A DNA stretch of 26,813 nt from Batkoa obscura (GCA_030770535.1 JASVEC010000238.1:1-26813); one strand, 5' to 3'; shown: positions 1 to 10,174, counted from the first letter of the stretch. Made by a program: numbers and translations. Notes: generated from the sequence alone by a model not told the origin.

Positions 1-4
1 AAAA

Positions 5-1841
5 ATGAGTCGTAGCAGCAGTAGCAACGAAGCAAACAACAAACGATTATTAGAAGAATATTCTAAAGGATTACAAAAAGATATACATAAAAGAAGATTC
101 GGAAGTACAGACTCAATTGAGTCTAATAACGACCAACCAAAAGATAAAAGTAAAAGCAAATACGGAAAAGGATTGGTATTATTATGTGTTTTACTCCTGG
201 CATGTAAGAAAATAGTTTTAAAATCTTATTGAACGAGGATATTGAAATAATACTTATTAGTTGGTAGCCATTACTCTGGTCATGCTTTAGGAAGCTTAAA
301 GGCAGATTTGAAAAAAGTAAGTTCGAATGATAAATTACTCAATATAAAATTATTTAATATAACAAAAATAGAATATGCAAATCACCAATCATGAATATGG
401 TGTACTGCAATCTTCTGTGGCTTTGGTAAATACTATTTTGCCGGTTATTGGAGGGCTATCTATTGACAAATTTGGTACCTCTAAAGGGTCTATTTTAGCT
501 ACCTCCTTTATTACTTTAGGTACTATTATGGTGGCTATTTCTACCAATATTTCTTATTTTCCTATGATGATTATTGGTAGATTAGTTTATGGGTAAGTTA
601 ATCAGAATAATCAGTTTGTGTACTTAACAATTGTTGTTTATTAGCTTAGGGAGTGGAACAATAGTAATAATTCAGGGCGCAATAATAACACATTGGTTTA
701 AAGATAGTCATTTATCTAGTATTATGGGAATGAAGATGATTTCATCTAGAGTAGCCTCCTTTTTAGCCATGGCATCAGTTATCCCAATTGCACAAAAAAC
801 TGGGTTTTATGGTAACGGATTTTGGGTAAGTCAAGCCAATTTATTGAATCCTCTATACTTAAATTTATAATTATAGTTAGCTGCGATATTATGTATATTA
901 TCATTACTCTTCAATATTTTCTTTGTTATATTAAGTAATAAGCAGAAGGAGGAATTAAGTAATGAAGAGCTTGAGGATTTAAAAAAAAAGAAAAAATTCG
1001 AATACAAAGATATTTTCCAATTACCTAAATTATTTTGGTTATTTGGCTTGATTTCATTTACACTTGCGGCATGCTCGAATACCTTTTTGCATTTCAATAC
1101 AGAGTTATTGATGCTTCGCTTTGAGCTTCCAGATTCTAAAGCTGGCTACATTGCTTCACTTTCCCAGTTATTCCCTCTTATATTACCCCCTCTTACTGGT
1201 GCATTTATTGATCGTTTTGGCGGAAGATTAACTATTGGTAATTATTTTATATTTTATTTTATTTTTATTTATTTTATATAGCTATATCTTCCGGTATGAC
1301 ATATTGTATTTCAATCTACCTGTTAGGGTTTACATTTGTAAACCCAATAATTGGGATGTTGTTATTTTCATATTCACTATCAGTAGGGCCAGTTTCTTTT
1401 TTAAGTGGTGTTTCAGTATTAATTTCAGATTTGGGGATTGGAACTGCTCTAGGCCTTTACAAATCAAGTATGAATATCGCAGCCTCATTTCAAGATATTT
1501 TAGTAGGAAATCTACAATTAAGTGATCAAAAGCAGAACCATGTTATCTTGAATGAATTGATTAGTAATTACAGTCAAAATGGAAATATACATGCTTACGA
1601 CAAAGTGATGCTATTTATGCTAATAACAGGAATTATTGGATTAGTTTTTACATTAGTACTATTTATATTTGATAAAATACAATATCATTCAAAGCTGAAC
1701 GTTAATTCCAAGAAATTAAAAGAAATCGAACAACTATATGTTGAAAATAGAGGCTATTCCAGTCTTAATAAGGTTTCTATCATCATATACTCAGTTTCTC
1801 TTGTTAGCTGTTGGCTTCTTTTTGGGTACTCTTTGTTTTAA
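5..1841 (+). CDS. MFS transporter, MFSD1-like
   Basis: Six exons: 5-203, 261-316, 372-592, 645-825, 877-1237, 1282-1841, giving 525 aa and a TAA stop. All introns are 44-57 nt GT-AG and each junction keeps phase. The protein has a polar, charged N-terminus of about 55 residues, then hydrophobic segments fitting a 12-helix major facilitator. The MFS loop motif is seen as GGLSIDKFG (about 112-120), with a second-half echo GAFIDRFGG (about 327-335). The first membrane segment reads into FGSHYSGHALG, like the MFSD1 family. Animal MFSD1 is a lysosomal dipeptide exporter; a vacuolar or endomembrane peptide or solute carrier is inferred here, and the substrate cannot be read from sequence. The ATG lies four bases from the window edge, so an upstream exon cannot be excluded. 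Confidence 0.85.
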
Positions 1842-1981
1842 GCTTTAGAATATAAAAATTAATTTATTGTAATATTATCAAATTTATCCTGATTTATCAT
1901 ATCACCACACATCCTATTAAATAAACGTATTGTACTACCTCTAATTTTTTTTAAAGCCTGAAAGAAAATTTAAAAAATAAC

Positions 1982-2054
1982 AGCCTAATATGGGGCTCGA
2001 ACCCATGACCCTGAGATTAAAAGTCTCATGCTCTACCGACTGAGCTAATCAGGC
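1982..2054 (-). tRNA. tRNA-Lys (anticodon TTT)
   Basis: A 73-nt cloverleaf reads on the minus strand. The acceptor stem pairs GCCTGAT with ATTAGGC, the D arm is GCTC/GAGC, the anticodon loop is CTTTTAA on a TGAGA/TCTCA stem, and the T arm is ATGGG-TTCGAGC-CCCAT. There is no intron. The B box GGTTCGAGCCC is canonical. A run of T on the transcribed strand follows within about 10 nt and would serve as the Pol III terminator. The gene lies between the transporter and the sulfurtransferase pair. Confidence 0.97.
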
Positions 2055-2830
2055 TAATTAATTAATGGCTGTGTAGACAAGTAGTATATAAAATAAAACA
2101 TAAATCTCAGAATTAAGAAATCTAAATTGTAACACATTTTAACCAAAATTCAATTTTTTTCACTTGGCTTGATATTTAATATAATAGAAGTAAATAAAAA
2201 AGTCAAAGGTCAGAAAAGCAATATTATAAATATTATAAGAACAACTTTGAAGTATCATGTATTTTGTAATAATAAAAGTTTATTAAGTTTAAATTGACAT
2301 ATTATATGCAACCTGTAATTTATTCAGTCTTAATTACCTGACTTATAAACTGCTAAGCTTAGATTTTGTTTATTTTTTATTTAAATTATTGTTATCATTG
2401 TTATTATTATTGTTATTTATTATAGCATATTTTACATGTTGACATTTATAATGTTTGACTATTTTAAATTACTACTCTCTATAGAACACAATAAATGTTA
2501 TGCTTATTATTTATTAAAATTAAGTTTTTATAAAAGCAAGATAGGTCACTATGATATTCGTCCTTAAAATTTTGAACATATCTCAAAGATGAATGATTTA
2601 ACTAATATTAAAGTTGTACAAGAAACTTTCCACGTACTATATACACAATCCCTTTCTTTCATAAAAACTTTAGCTTATTTTTGTTTTGAACAATCAATAA
2701 ATGTTCATATTCAGAATAAATTAAGGGATAATTTCAAGTTTAATATCAAGAACAATTGAGTCATCCTTTTAAAATGTAATAATAAAAAATTGAAAAAATC
2801 TATTCATTATCTTTTTTAACTAAAAATCAA
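2055..2830. other. Intergenic, tRNA-Lys to sulfurtransferase A
   Basis: AT-rich spacer with a TTATTG/TTATTA-rich low-complexity patch near 2385-2425. It presumably holds the promoter of sulfurtransferase copy A. The only reading frame seen is a 56-codon ORF at 2589-2759, listed separately. No similarity to the region upstream of copy B is visible. Confidence 0.6.
2589..2759 (+). CDS. Possible small ORF or gene remnant, 56 aa
   Basis: An uninterrupted ATG-to-TGA frame of 56 residues starts MNDLTNIKVVQETFHVLY. Its residue mix (Q, H, V, C, E) is less biased than typical translations of this AT-rich spacer. It ends 71 bp before the start codon of sulfurtransferase copy A, so it could also be an upstream ORF in that gene's leader. 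No family is recognised. It may be a fossil exon or chance. Confidence 0.2.
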   Translation: MNDLTNIKVVQETFHVLYTQSLSFIKTLAYFCFEQSINVHIQNKLRDNFKFNIKNN

Positions 2831-4085
2831 ATGAAATCAGCGAATATTCATTTAAATAAAAGTAATTTCATTCAACAAAATAGTCAATAGAAAAAACTCA
2901 AACTATATTATCAAGTACCATGGTTATGTAGTCCTAAGTGGTTGAATAACAACATAAATAATGTAGTACCGATCGATGCATCATGGTATATGCCAAATAG
3001 TCCACGAAATGGAAAAGAAGAATACAAAGCGAAAAGAATTAAAGTAAGCTCGATTGTCCTTTATCAATATATAAAGACTAAAAAAAGATAGAATGCACGA
3101 TTTTTTGATCTTGATGAATGTAGTGATAAGACAAGTGAATATCCACATATGTTACCAAAAGCTAATATGTTTTCAAATTATATGAGTTACTTTATATTAG
3201 TACTATGAATACTAGTTATTAATAAAATTATATAGATAAGTTAAATATCAGTAATACCGATCATGTTGTGGTTTATGATGCTTCTGGTATCTTTTCTAGT
3301 TGTCGAATATTTTGGACTTTGAAAGTAATTTTAATACTAATTATTTTCTTCATATGCTTAATTTTTATAATTCAGGTTTTTGGTCATGAAAAAGTAAGTC
3401 TATTAAACGGTGGTTTACCCAGATGGCTTAATGAAGGATATAACAATGACACTACAAATATTGAGTATAATAATGGTTTTAATGTAATATTTTAATCTAA
3501 TTTTTGTTTGTGTTATTTATTTATTTATTTGTTAGAGCTATCCAATACCAAGTATTAATAGGGATTTGATTAAAGATTATAATCAAATAAATGAGCTAAT
3601 TCGTTCAAATAATTCATATAATATTTTAGATGCTAGACCAAAAGATAGGTAAAATAAATAAAAATTACTTTTTTATACAATTAATTTAGTTGTTAGATTT
3701 GATGGCAAAGTACCTGAACCAAGGGCAGGACTTAATAGTGGACATATGCCAAATTCAATCAACTTGCCATTTGGTGAATTGTTAACTAATCAACGATTCA
3801 AAGATAAAACTCAATTAAATGAGTTATTTAATCATTTAAATATGAAAAAAGACCTCCCAATCATTACTTCTTGTGGTAATATTACTCCAAAATTGAAGAG
3901 TTCCAAATTAATGACTTATTTTAGGTTCTGGGGTAACTGCGTGTATCTTATATTTTGGTTTAAAATATGCTCGATTTTATAATGAAGATGAAACACCACA
4001 AAGTATTAATGATCATATGATATCTGTTTATGATGGTTCTTGGTCTGAGTATGCTGCAAGAAAAGATTCCGTTATTATTAAATAA
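2831..4085 (+). CDS. 3-mercaptopyruvate sulfurtransferase, copy A
   Basis: Eight exons: 2831-2861, 2916-3043, 3092-3185, 3236-3324, 3376-3483, 3536-3648, 3697-3875, 3925-4085, giving 300 aa, the usual length for the family. Two rhodanese domains are present. The N-terminal one carries VVPIDASWYMP and DLDECSD; the C-terminal one carries the active loop CGSGVTA, the form found in mercaptopyruvate sulfurtransferases rather than thiosulfate rhodaneses (CRKGVT). All expected catalytic positions are seen: Asp61, His72, Arg188, Arg197, Cys247 and Ser249, nearly matching human numbering. The enzyme moves sulfur from 3-mercaptopyruvate to a cysteine persulfide, releasing pyruvate. Intron 1 removes in-frame stops that follow the ATG. 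The intron 3 donor is GTTACT, weaker than GTAAGT in copy B. There is no obvious targeting peptide. Confidence 0.9.
2973..3113 (+). repeat. Gene-conversion tract 1, copy A side
   Basis: These 141 bp match 5480-5620 in copy B base for base, spanning the end of exon 2, the whole 48-nt intron 2 and the start of exon 3. Flanking sequence diverges on both sides, including intron 3, which is not alignable. Confidence 0.9.
3738..4066 (+). repeat. Gene-conversion tract 3, copy A side
   Basis: These 329 bp are identical to 6208-6536 in copy B, covering most of exon 7, the whole 49-nt intron 7 and nearly all of exon 8. A further near-identical patch covers exon 6 (about 3534-3660 against 6036-6162), with very few differences. 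Confidence 0.92.
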
Positions 4086-4404
4086 ATAAAGACAATAATA
4101 TGACATCTCAATAACTCAAAATCTAGTAAAGCTTAAATATTTTGAATAGACATTCTTGTTATGATGAATCCTATAAATTGATAAATTATTAATTAAAAAA
4201 GTGTAAGCAATTGCTATAACAATCAAATACTTGCAAAAACTGTTTTAAAATTATAGGTGATTAATGGGAAACAATTTGACTTAATTTTTAATCATTATCT
4301 TATCATGAATTATTATCACATTCAAATAAAAGTTGCTTTTTGCATAAACTATAAGAGCTTTCTATCAACTTCTCCATATAAAGAGTGTTTTATTTTGAAT
4401 ATAC
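4086..4404. other. Intergenic, 3' of sulfurtransferase A
   Basis: AT-rich sequence downstream of copy A. No gene, RNA or clear terminator is visible. Confidence 0.5.
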
Positions 4405-4700
4405 TCAACATTTTTGATGCTTTGGTTTAAATTTTTCCAAAAGTATTTTGTGTAATCTCTTTCTTTGGGCAAATCTGACCAGTAAAAGTATATAATTGCC
4501 AATGTGATTTTTTCCAAAAATATAGGGATATATCTTCTTGTTCAAGATTCTACTAATAATTGCTCCACTCAAATAGCATTTAAAAAATGGAAAAGGGATG
4601 AAACCAAAAAACACTTTCATATATCCTTTTCAGGTGTGTGTTTAAATTTTATCTATTTTGGTCTTTAGTAAAAATTGCGAATTAAGCACTAAGTGCTACG
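4405..4700 (-). repeat. Dispersed repeat, copy R1
   Basis: On the minus strand the block TTTTTTGG(T/C)TT-ATC-CTTTT-CATTTTTTAA-(A/C)GC-CTAT-T-AGTGG recurs, diverged, at about 12345-12420 (plus) and 13085-13165 (minus). The match to the 13.1 kb copy continues upstream through a CAATTTTTA...AGACC segment. This copy spans a minus-strand frame at 4405-4620 of 71 codons; its translation resembles that of the 12.3 kb copy (FF-F-PF-YLSG-I-S-I). The perfect inverted repeat AGCACT-A-AGTGCT lies at 4685-4697. The element class is unknown: a solo terminal repeat or the tail of a retroelement is possible but not shown. Confidence 0.5.
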
Positions 4701-5340
4701 AAAATAGCTGCTTTTTTGCTCACTTTTAAGATTAATTGTAGAAATGTTTTTTTATCTAGTATTTATTTGATACTTTTTCGAAGTTTTGTGCTACAGAAAA
4801 TGGTTTAAAGTGAAATTGGAAAATTTTATCCTTAATTTTAACTGAGCTTTTACTTATTCACATAGAAAATATCCAAATTAGAACTAATAACATTATTATA
4901 TCAATAAAAAAGAGATTAATTATAAAATGAACTCATGTAAGTTCGAAGCTGAAATGCGATAATTTAACCATGGATAAATTTATAGCTGCTTCATCTCTTT
5001 TGTGAAAATTTTAAATATTTATTTGAACATATTATTTATGCTGAAATTTGTTGAGTAAAGATTTTGAGCATTGAAATTCAATTAATTGAATTATTTAACT
5101 ATAAAAATAACTATTAAGTAGTTCACAAAGAGTTGAAATAAATATAGAAACTTGACAAAAAAACAAAAATTAGCTTATATTGAAAATTGAGACTTAAAAT
5201 CTTTTTACAAAAAGAAACCAGCAATGTCGGGTTGTGAATAGTAACCCGGCCGTAAAAGGAATGGTCTAGAACAATTGAATCCCTTTAAAAAAGTTTAAAT
5301 AGCAAGCACTAAAGTTGAATTTTTATTTTTTCTTAAAACA
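4701..5340. other. Intergenic, upstream of sulfurtransferase B
   Basis: AT-rich spacer that contains the putative promoter of copy B. The phrase GTGCTAC(A)GAAAAT occurs twice, near 4693 and 4788. A GC-rich inverted repeat at 5228-5248 is annotated separately. No ORF worth calling. Confidence 0.5.
5228..5248. promoter_or_regulatory. GC-rich inverted repeat, CGG-N15-CCG
   Basis: CGGGTT at 5228-5233 and AACCCG at 5243-5248 form a perfect 6-bp inverted repeat around a 9-nt centre, a rare GC-rich island about 90 bp before the ATG of sulfurtransferase B. Such CGG...CCG pairs are the half-sites of fungal Zn2Cys6 activators. An RNA hairpin in the 5' leader is the other reading. No equivalent is seen upstream of copy A. 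The role is inferred. Confidence 0.35.
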
Positions 5341-6555
5341 ATGCAATCAACAGTCACCTCTTTAAACAAAAGTAAATACTTTATCCAAAATTTTCAATAA
5401 AATTTAAATATATATTAAAAAGCTCCATACCTATCCAGTCCCAGCTGGTTAAACAATAACTTAGACAAAGTAGTACCGGTCGATGCATCATGGTATATGC
5501 CAAATAGTCCACGAAATGGAAAAGAAGAATACAAAGCGAAAAGAATTAAAGTAAGCTCGATTGTCCTTTATCAATATATAAAGACTAAAAAAAGATAGAA
5601 TGCACGATTTTTTGATCTTGGTGAATGTAGGGATAAAGCAAGTGAATATCCACATATGTTACCAAATCCTAAAGCGTTTGCTAACTATATGAGTAAGTTG
5701 CTTTAACTTCATTTTTACTGGACGTCAATTAAATTTTTTAAATAGATAAATTAAATATCAGTAACGCTGATCATATTGTAGTTTATGATGCTTCTGGTAT
5801 CTTTTCTAGTTGTCGAGTATTTTGGATGTTGAAAGTAACTTAATATAAAATACCTTCTTTTATATACTTATTCTATTATCTAGGTTTTTGGGCATGAAAA
5901 GGTGTCCTTATTAAATGGTGGTTTACCCAGATGGCTTGATGAAGGATATAATAACGATATTACAGATATTGAATTTGATAGTGATTTTAATGTAATAGTT
6001 CAATACGTTCTAAATTGCGCTACTTACTATCTATTAGAGCTATCCAATACCAAGTATTAATAGGGATTTGATTAAAGATTATAATCAAATAAATGAGCTA
6101 ATTTGTTCAAATAATTCATATAATATTTTAGATGCTAGACCAAAAGATAAGTAAAATAAATAGAAGTTGTTGATTTTATATGACTAAGCTATTTATTAGA
6201 TTTAACTGTGGACATATGCCAAATTCAATCAACTTGCCATTTGGTGAATTGTTAACTAATCAACGATTCAAAGATAAAACTCAATTAAATGAGTTATTTA
6301 ATCATTTAAATATGAAAAAAGACCTCCCAATCATTACTTCTTGTGGTAATATTACTCCAAAATTGAAGAGTTCCAAATTAATGACTTATTTTAGGTTCTG
6401 GGGTAACTGCGTGTATCTTATATTTTGGTTTAAAATATGCTCGATTTTATAATGAAGATGAAACACCACAAAGTATTAATGATCATATGATATCTGTTTA
6501 TGATGGTTCTTGGTCTGAGTATGCTGCAAGAAAAGACTCTATTATTACTAAATAA
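5341..6555 (+). CDS. Sulfurtransferase copy B, probable pseudoenzyme
   Basis: Eight exons, collinear with copy A: 5341-5371, 5423-5550, 5599-5692, 5746-5834, 5884-5991, 6038-6150, 6200-6345, 6395-6555, giving 289 aa with an open frame throughout and sound splice sites. The active-site loop CGSGVTA and the His of SEYPHMLP are kept. However, the Asp of the DLDEC motif is Gly (DLGEC), the first substrate Arg is Lys (KDKF), and 11 residues including PEPR, and so the second substrate Arg, are absent through an in-frame 33-nt loss at the start of exon 7. By family knowledge these residues bind and activate mercaptopyruvate, so little of the normal activity is expected. A changed substrate, a regulatory role or early decay are all possible. 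It ends 56 bp from the convergent DJ-1-like gene. Confidence 0.85.
5480..5620 (+). repeat. Gene-conversion tract 1, copy B side
   Basis: 141 bp identical to 2973-3113, including the whole of intron 2. The tract ends one base before the Asp-to-Gly change of copy B. Confidence 0.9.
6208..6536 (+). repeat. Gene-conversion tract 3, copy B side
   Basis: 329 bp identical to 3738-4066, including the last intron. The tract starts just after the point where copy B lacks 33 nt of exon 7. Confidence 0.92.
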
Positions 6556-6611
6556 AAAAACAAGAATTAAATCATATTGGTTACATTCATTTTTTTATTT
6601 TACATATTAAC

Positions 6612-7211
6612 TTAAAGTATTAGTCCAGGTTTTATATTATCAACTACTCCATCGCCTACTAGATACTGAGAAATTGCCAATCCTAACTCAAAACAAGCAC
6701 CTGGTCCAGCACTAAATGAATTTTAATTAGATATTATGAATATCGATTACTAATCCTACCCTGTAATAAGATTATCTTGCTTAACTACTTTCTCTTCCTT
6801 ATAATTATAATTTGTCATGGATTGTTTAACAGTAGGATGACAAGTTAGATTGAACCCAGCAGCAACTTTAGCTTCCTTGAGAACTGTCGGGCCTGCACAA
6901 ACAGCCGCTACTAACTTATTACTTTCAAAAAATTGACGAACTAATTGTAACACTTTATCATTTTTTGCTAAATTTTCACTGCCCTTAGCACCACCTGGAA
7001 TAAAACATCCGTCAAATTCAGTTACATCAATATTGCTATTAGTTGTATCGGGTATCAATTTTATCCCTCGGCTGCAAACAGCATGGCTTTCAACGTTGAT
7101 TCCAAGCATAGTTACTTGAATTCCAGCTCGGATCAAAATATCAGATACAATTACTACTTCCATTTCTTCACTGCCATGGGCTAAAAATACCAATACTTTT
7201 TTAGTACTCAT
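6612..7211 (-). CDS. DJ-1/PARK7-like protein
   Basis: Two exons on the minus strand, 7211-6760 and 6711-6612, with a 48-nt intron, giving 183 aa (human DJ-1 has 189). It starts MSTKKVLVFLAHGSEEMEVV. Conserved features are Glu18, Cys46 (VCSRG), the nucleophile Cys105 in VAAVCAGP, and His125 (TCHPT). The second exon restores the family motif GPG-CFELGLAI. DJ-1 proteins are cytosolic or mitochondrial and are linked to oxidative-stress defence and methylglyoxal or glycation repair; the exact activity here is not readable. It is convergent with sulfurtransferase B, 56 bp apart, so the 3' untranslated regions may overlap. Confidence 0.92.
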
Positions 7212-9640
7212 TTGGTTTGTGTATTTGATAACTAGATAAAGATAAATTTGATTATTTGAAAACTAATAACTCTGATAACTTTTCAATTGAAATATGACGT
7301 AAGCTTAAAGTAATCAATTTATAAAATTTAGATTTTTACTACTTTAAATGAATAAATTATTTTGAAAATAACCTTATTTAAATTTAAAATTTTATTAGAT
7401 TAGCTTATCTTTATTATTTAAAAAGTATATCATTACCAATAATAAATTGTAAAGTAATAATAAGCGAAGCTTAAAATTTTTATGTATATTTCGTTAAATT
7501 AATAAAAAAAACTTATGTTTATTTGCACCAAATTTAAACCTCCCCATTCCTTCATTGAAGTTTTTCGAGTGTTAAATTAAATTGCACACTAGAAAGTTAA
7601 ATTTTGTGTAATTTATGAAAGGTTTTTGTACATGAACTATAAAATCTATTATGAAAAGTATAATCCCTACATATTATTTTATGGCTTGACTCACGTTTAA
7701 GTTTTGTAGTATTTTAAAATACTTACTACCTTAAATTTACTTTAAGTGCTACTACTTTGTTGTACATCCATGTTGACAGTTACATAAAAATAAAAATAAT
7801 TGGACACACAACCCATTCCACGCTAAAATTATAATGTTGATTACCTAACTCAAAAAATTAAAAAAAATATTACATAGACAAAATTTGAAATAGTAAACTA
7901 CTAGCTTATTTATTAATTTAAAAAAACATTAACCCATTTTAATGCTTGTATTATAAGAAACTATTTGTATGCTTTTTTCACCTATAATATAAATGGTCTA
8001 TAACTATCTAGACTATTCCTTGATATTATTAATAATATTAATAATTAAATGTATTCTTATAGCTTTATCTGTTAGTAATAACTTATTAAAAAATTCATTA
8101 TTCATACAAATAAAATAAGTAAATCAGTGTAAAATAGGGGATAAATCAAATTAAACTATAAAAAGTAACTAAAATAGTCACGATAATAATTCTGTTTAAT
8201 ACTATTATTTATGTTATAGTTGATTAAAACCCTTTGATGTAAAAAAAAGGAGCGGTAGTAATATGTGATAGACAGTTTATTCTAATTTTTATGATAAAAA
8301 TAAACTTTAAAACAATAATAAAACAGTGAGACATTCATAATTCCATTACTTCTGCAATTTCAGTAATAATGATAAAAAAATTAAAGATTAGTGATGTTTA
8401 TATTATAGACGAATTATAAGGGATTAGAAGAGGTATTATAAATAGCTACAAATAAAAACGTGTAAAATAAAACACACCATTAACTATACAATTCTTTTAT
8501 AAAATTGAGCTTAAGAATATTATAAAGTTTCCAACTTTAAACTGGGATCTGAGGTCATAATTTAAATTCAAATTTGTTTCTTTCCTTTTAACATCAATCT
8601 CGCAATAATAAAACTCCTACAAATAGGTTTGATACCAATATATGAATAAATAAAGGTGAAAAGAATGCTGATTTTTGGTGGTTATTAGCTACAAACTTTA
8701 CAACAAATCTCTTGTTTTTATCTTAATAGTGAAGATTAATCCACAGAATATAGTCCATATTCATTATGGGTTCTAAAACGCGATAAGGGGTTTTCCAACA
8801 ATAATTAAAAAATGTTTAATAAAAAAATAAGAATAAAAGTATCCTAGGGGTTAAATAGTTTAAAAGTAAATAAACAATGTGATATGTATATTACCATAGA
8901 ACAATTATGTAATGGTATATTTTTAACATTCAACGAATTGATTTATAATATTATTCTTTGTAGACAACTAAGTCAGATATTTCTCCAGTTACTATTCTAT
9001 CGCTGACCCCTGCTCTAAATTTAAAATAAATTAACTTTGCTCAAATTATTCAATTCTGGAACTAAATCCCAAGTAATCTTAACTCTATTTATTGCCCAAA
9101 AATTAAAGCTACTCCAAGTCTAATAGATCACTTAAACATCAAACTATTTTTAAAAATGTATAACGTCCATTGAATATTAGTATAAAATATTAAGGGATAA
9201 AAGGAGCAAGGTTAACTCCATTAAAACTAGTAAAAATGGATCAGATCCCCTAAATCAATTAATGAAGCTGATAATGAATTTGAAAGTTCTATTAAAGTAG
9301 AAGCTTATCAAAGGTAATTTTGATCAAATTTATGTCATCTTTAGATTAAGTTAGACAGGCTCTTATTAAAAGTTAAAAAATTAAAAAAAGCTCTGGAATA
9401 GAAAATTCTATAAAAGGAAAAATGATTAAGCCGATTTCAAAGTAGAAAGAGTACCAAATAATCATTATCATAACACAGTAGATAAAAAAAGTATAAAAAC
9501 ACAGAAAAGAATCTTTTAATAAATAAGTTTAATAATTCAGTAATTCTTAATTGACTAAATTAATTTGAGTATTGAACATATCAACATTTTAATGTAAACA
9601 TATCTTATTAATTTAAGATAAACACTACAACTATATTAAA
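7212..9640. other. Gene-poor region between DJ-1 and PY-motif gene
   Basis: A 2.4-kb stretch with no standard-code ORF of note. 7212 to about 8200 is low-complexity AT-rich sequence with an AT palindrome near 8025-8045. From about 8330 to 9450 several plus-strand frames lack TGA for 50-120 codons and are broken only by TAA and TAG, with a mildly coding-like composition. They may be worn gene remnants or chance. No tRNA or repeat was recognised. Confidence 0.45.
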
Positions 9641-10174
9641 ATGTTAGGTCAATATAACGAAAAGAGAAAAAATAATGGGTTTAGGGATAACTCAAGAGTA
9701 TACAAACAACACTTAGATGGCCGCCGTCAGTATAAACTCAAGATAATACTAGCAACTGTATGTTTAATTGTAGCTATTGGTGGCACAGTAGCAGCCATGT
9801 TAGTAACCGAGATATGGTCCTTAGCAGCCATCATTGGCTTTTCAGTGGGGGTTTATTTCATTACCATCTTATATTTAGTAAAGACTTTTAATTATAAGAT
9901 AAAAAAGAGAGGTCCTACGTATTCTGCAGAAATCCTTAATAACCCAAACCGTTCCTCTATTCCACCACCACCAAGCTATCCACCACCTACATTAGCCAAA
10001 TGTCGCTACTCAGAAGAAGGACAAAGGGCTAGCATGATGCAATGGGTTAAAATCGAAACCTTTAAATTAGAAATGGGAAACAACGAAAACTATGCTACTT
10101 TATTAGACGATGGTTATTCCTTTGATTCTGAAACAATGGGACCCAATACATGCGAAAGTGTTTATAGCAATTAA
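9641..10174 (+). CDS. Two-pass membrane protein with PPxY motif, unknown
   Basis: Single exon, 177 aa, no recognised family. A basic N-terminus of 34 residues precedes two adjoining hydrophobic segments (about 35-54 and 58-80), a short basic stretch KIKKRG, and a cytosolic-looking tail of about 87 residues. The tail holds a proline cluster IPPPPSYPPP (107-116) with PPSY at 110-113, a ligand form for WW domains such as those of Rsp5/Nedd4 ubiquitin ligases, and YATL at 151-154, a possible YxxPhi sorting signal. The layout fits a membrane adaptor or ligase substrate in the endosomal pathway; this is inference. Codon use is ordinary and the ATG context (ATTAAAATG) is good. It stands alone in about 5 kb without other genes. 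Confidence 0.7.
   Translation: MLGQYNEKRKNNGFRDNSRVYKQHLDGRRQYKLKIILATVCLIVAIGGTVAAMLVTEIWSLAAIIGFSVGVYFITILYLVKTFNYKIKKRGPTYSAEILNNPNRSSIPPPPSYPPPTLAKCRYSEEGQRASMMQWVKIETFKLEMGNNENYATLLDDGYSFDSETMGPNTCESVYSN

Noticed and set aside
831-1097. Minus-strand ORF of 88 codons within the transporter
   Set aside because: Antisense to transporter exons 4-5, whose sense frame has clear MFS motifs.
2831-2915. In-frame stops just after the start codons of both sulfurtransferase genes, suggesting readthrough or pseudogenes
   Set aside because: A first intron of 54 nt (A) or 51 nt (B) with matching position and phase removes the stops in both copies.
8000-8060. AT palindromes resembling a replication origin or hairpin element
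   Set aside because: Simple ATTAATAAT repeats are common in this base composition and no conserved element accompanies them.
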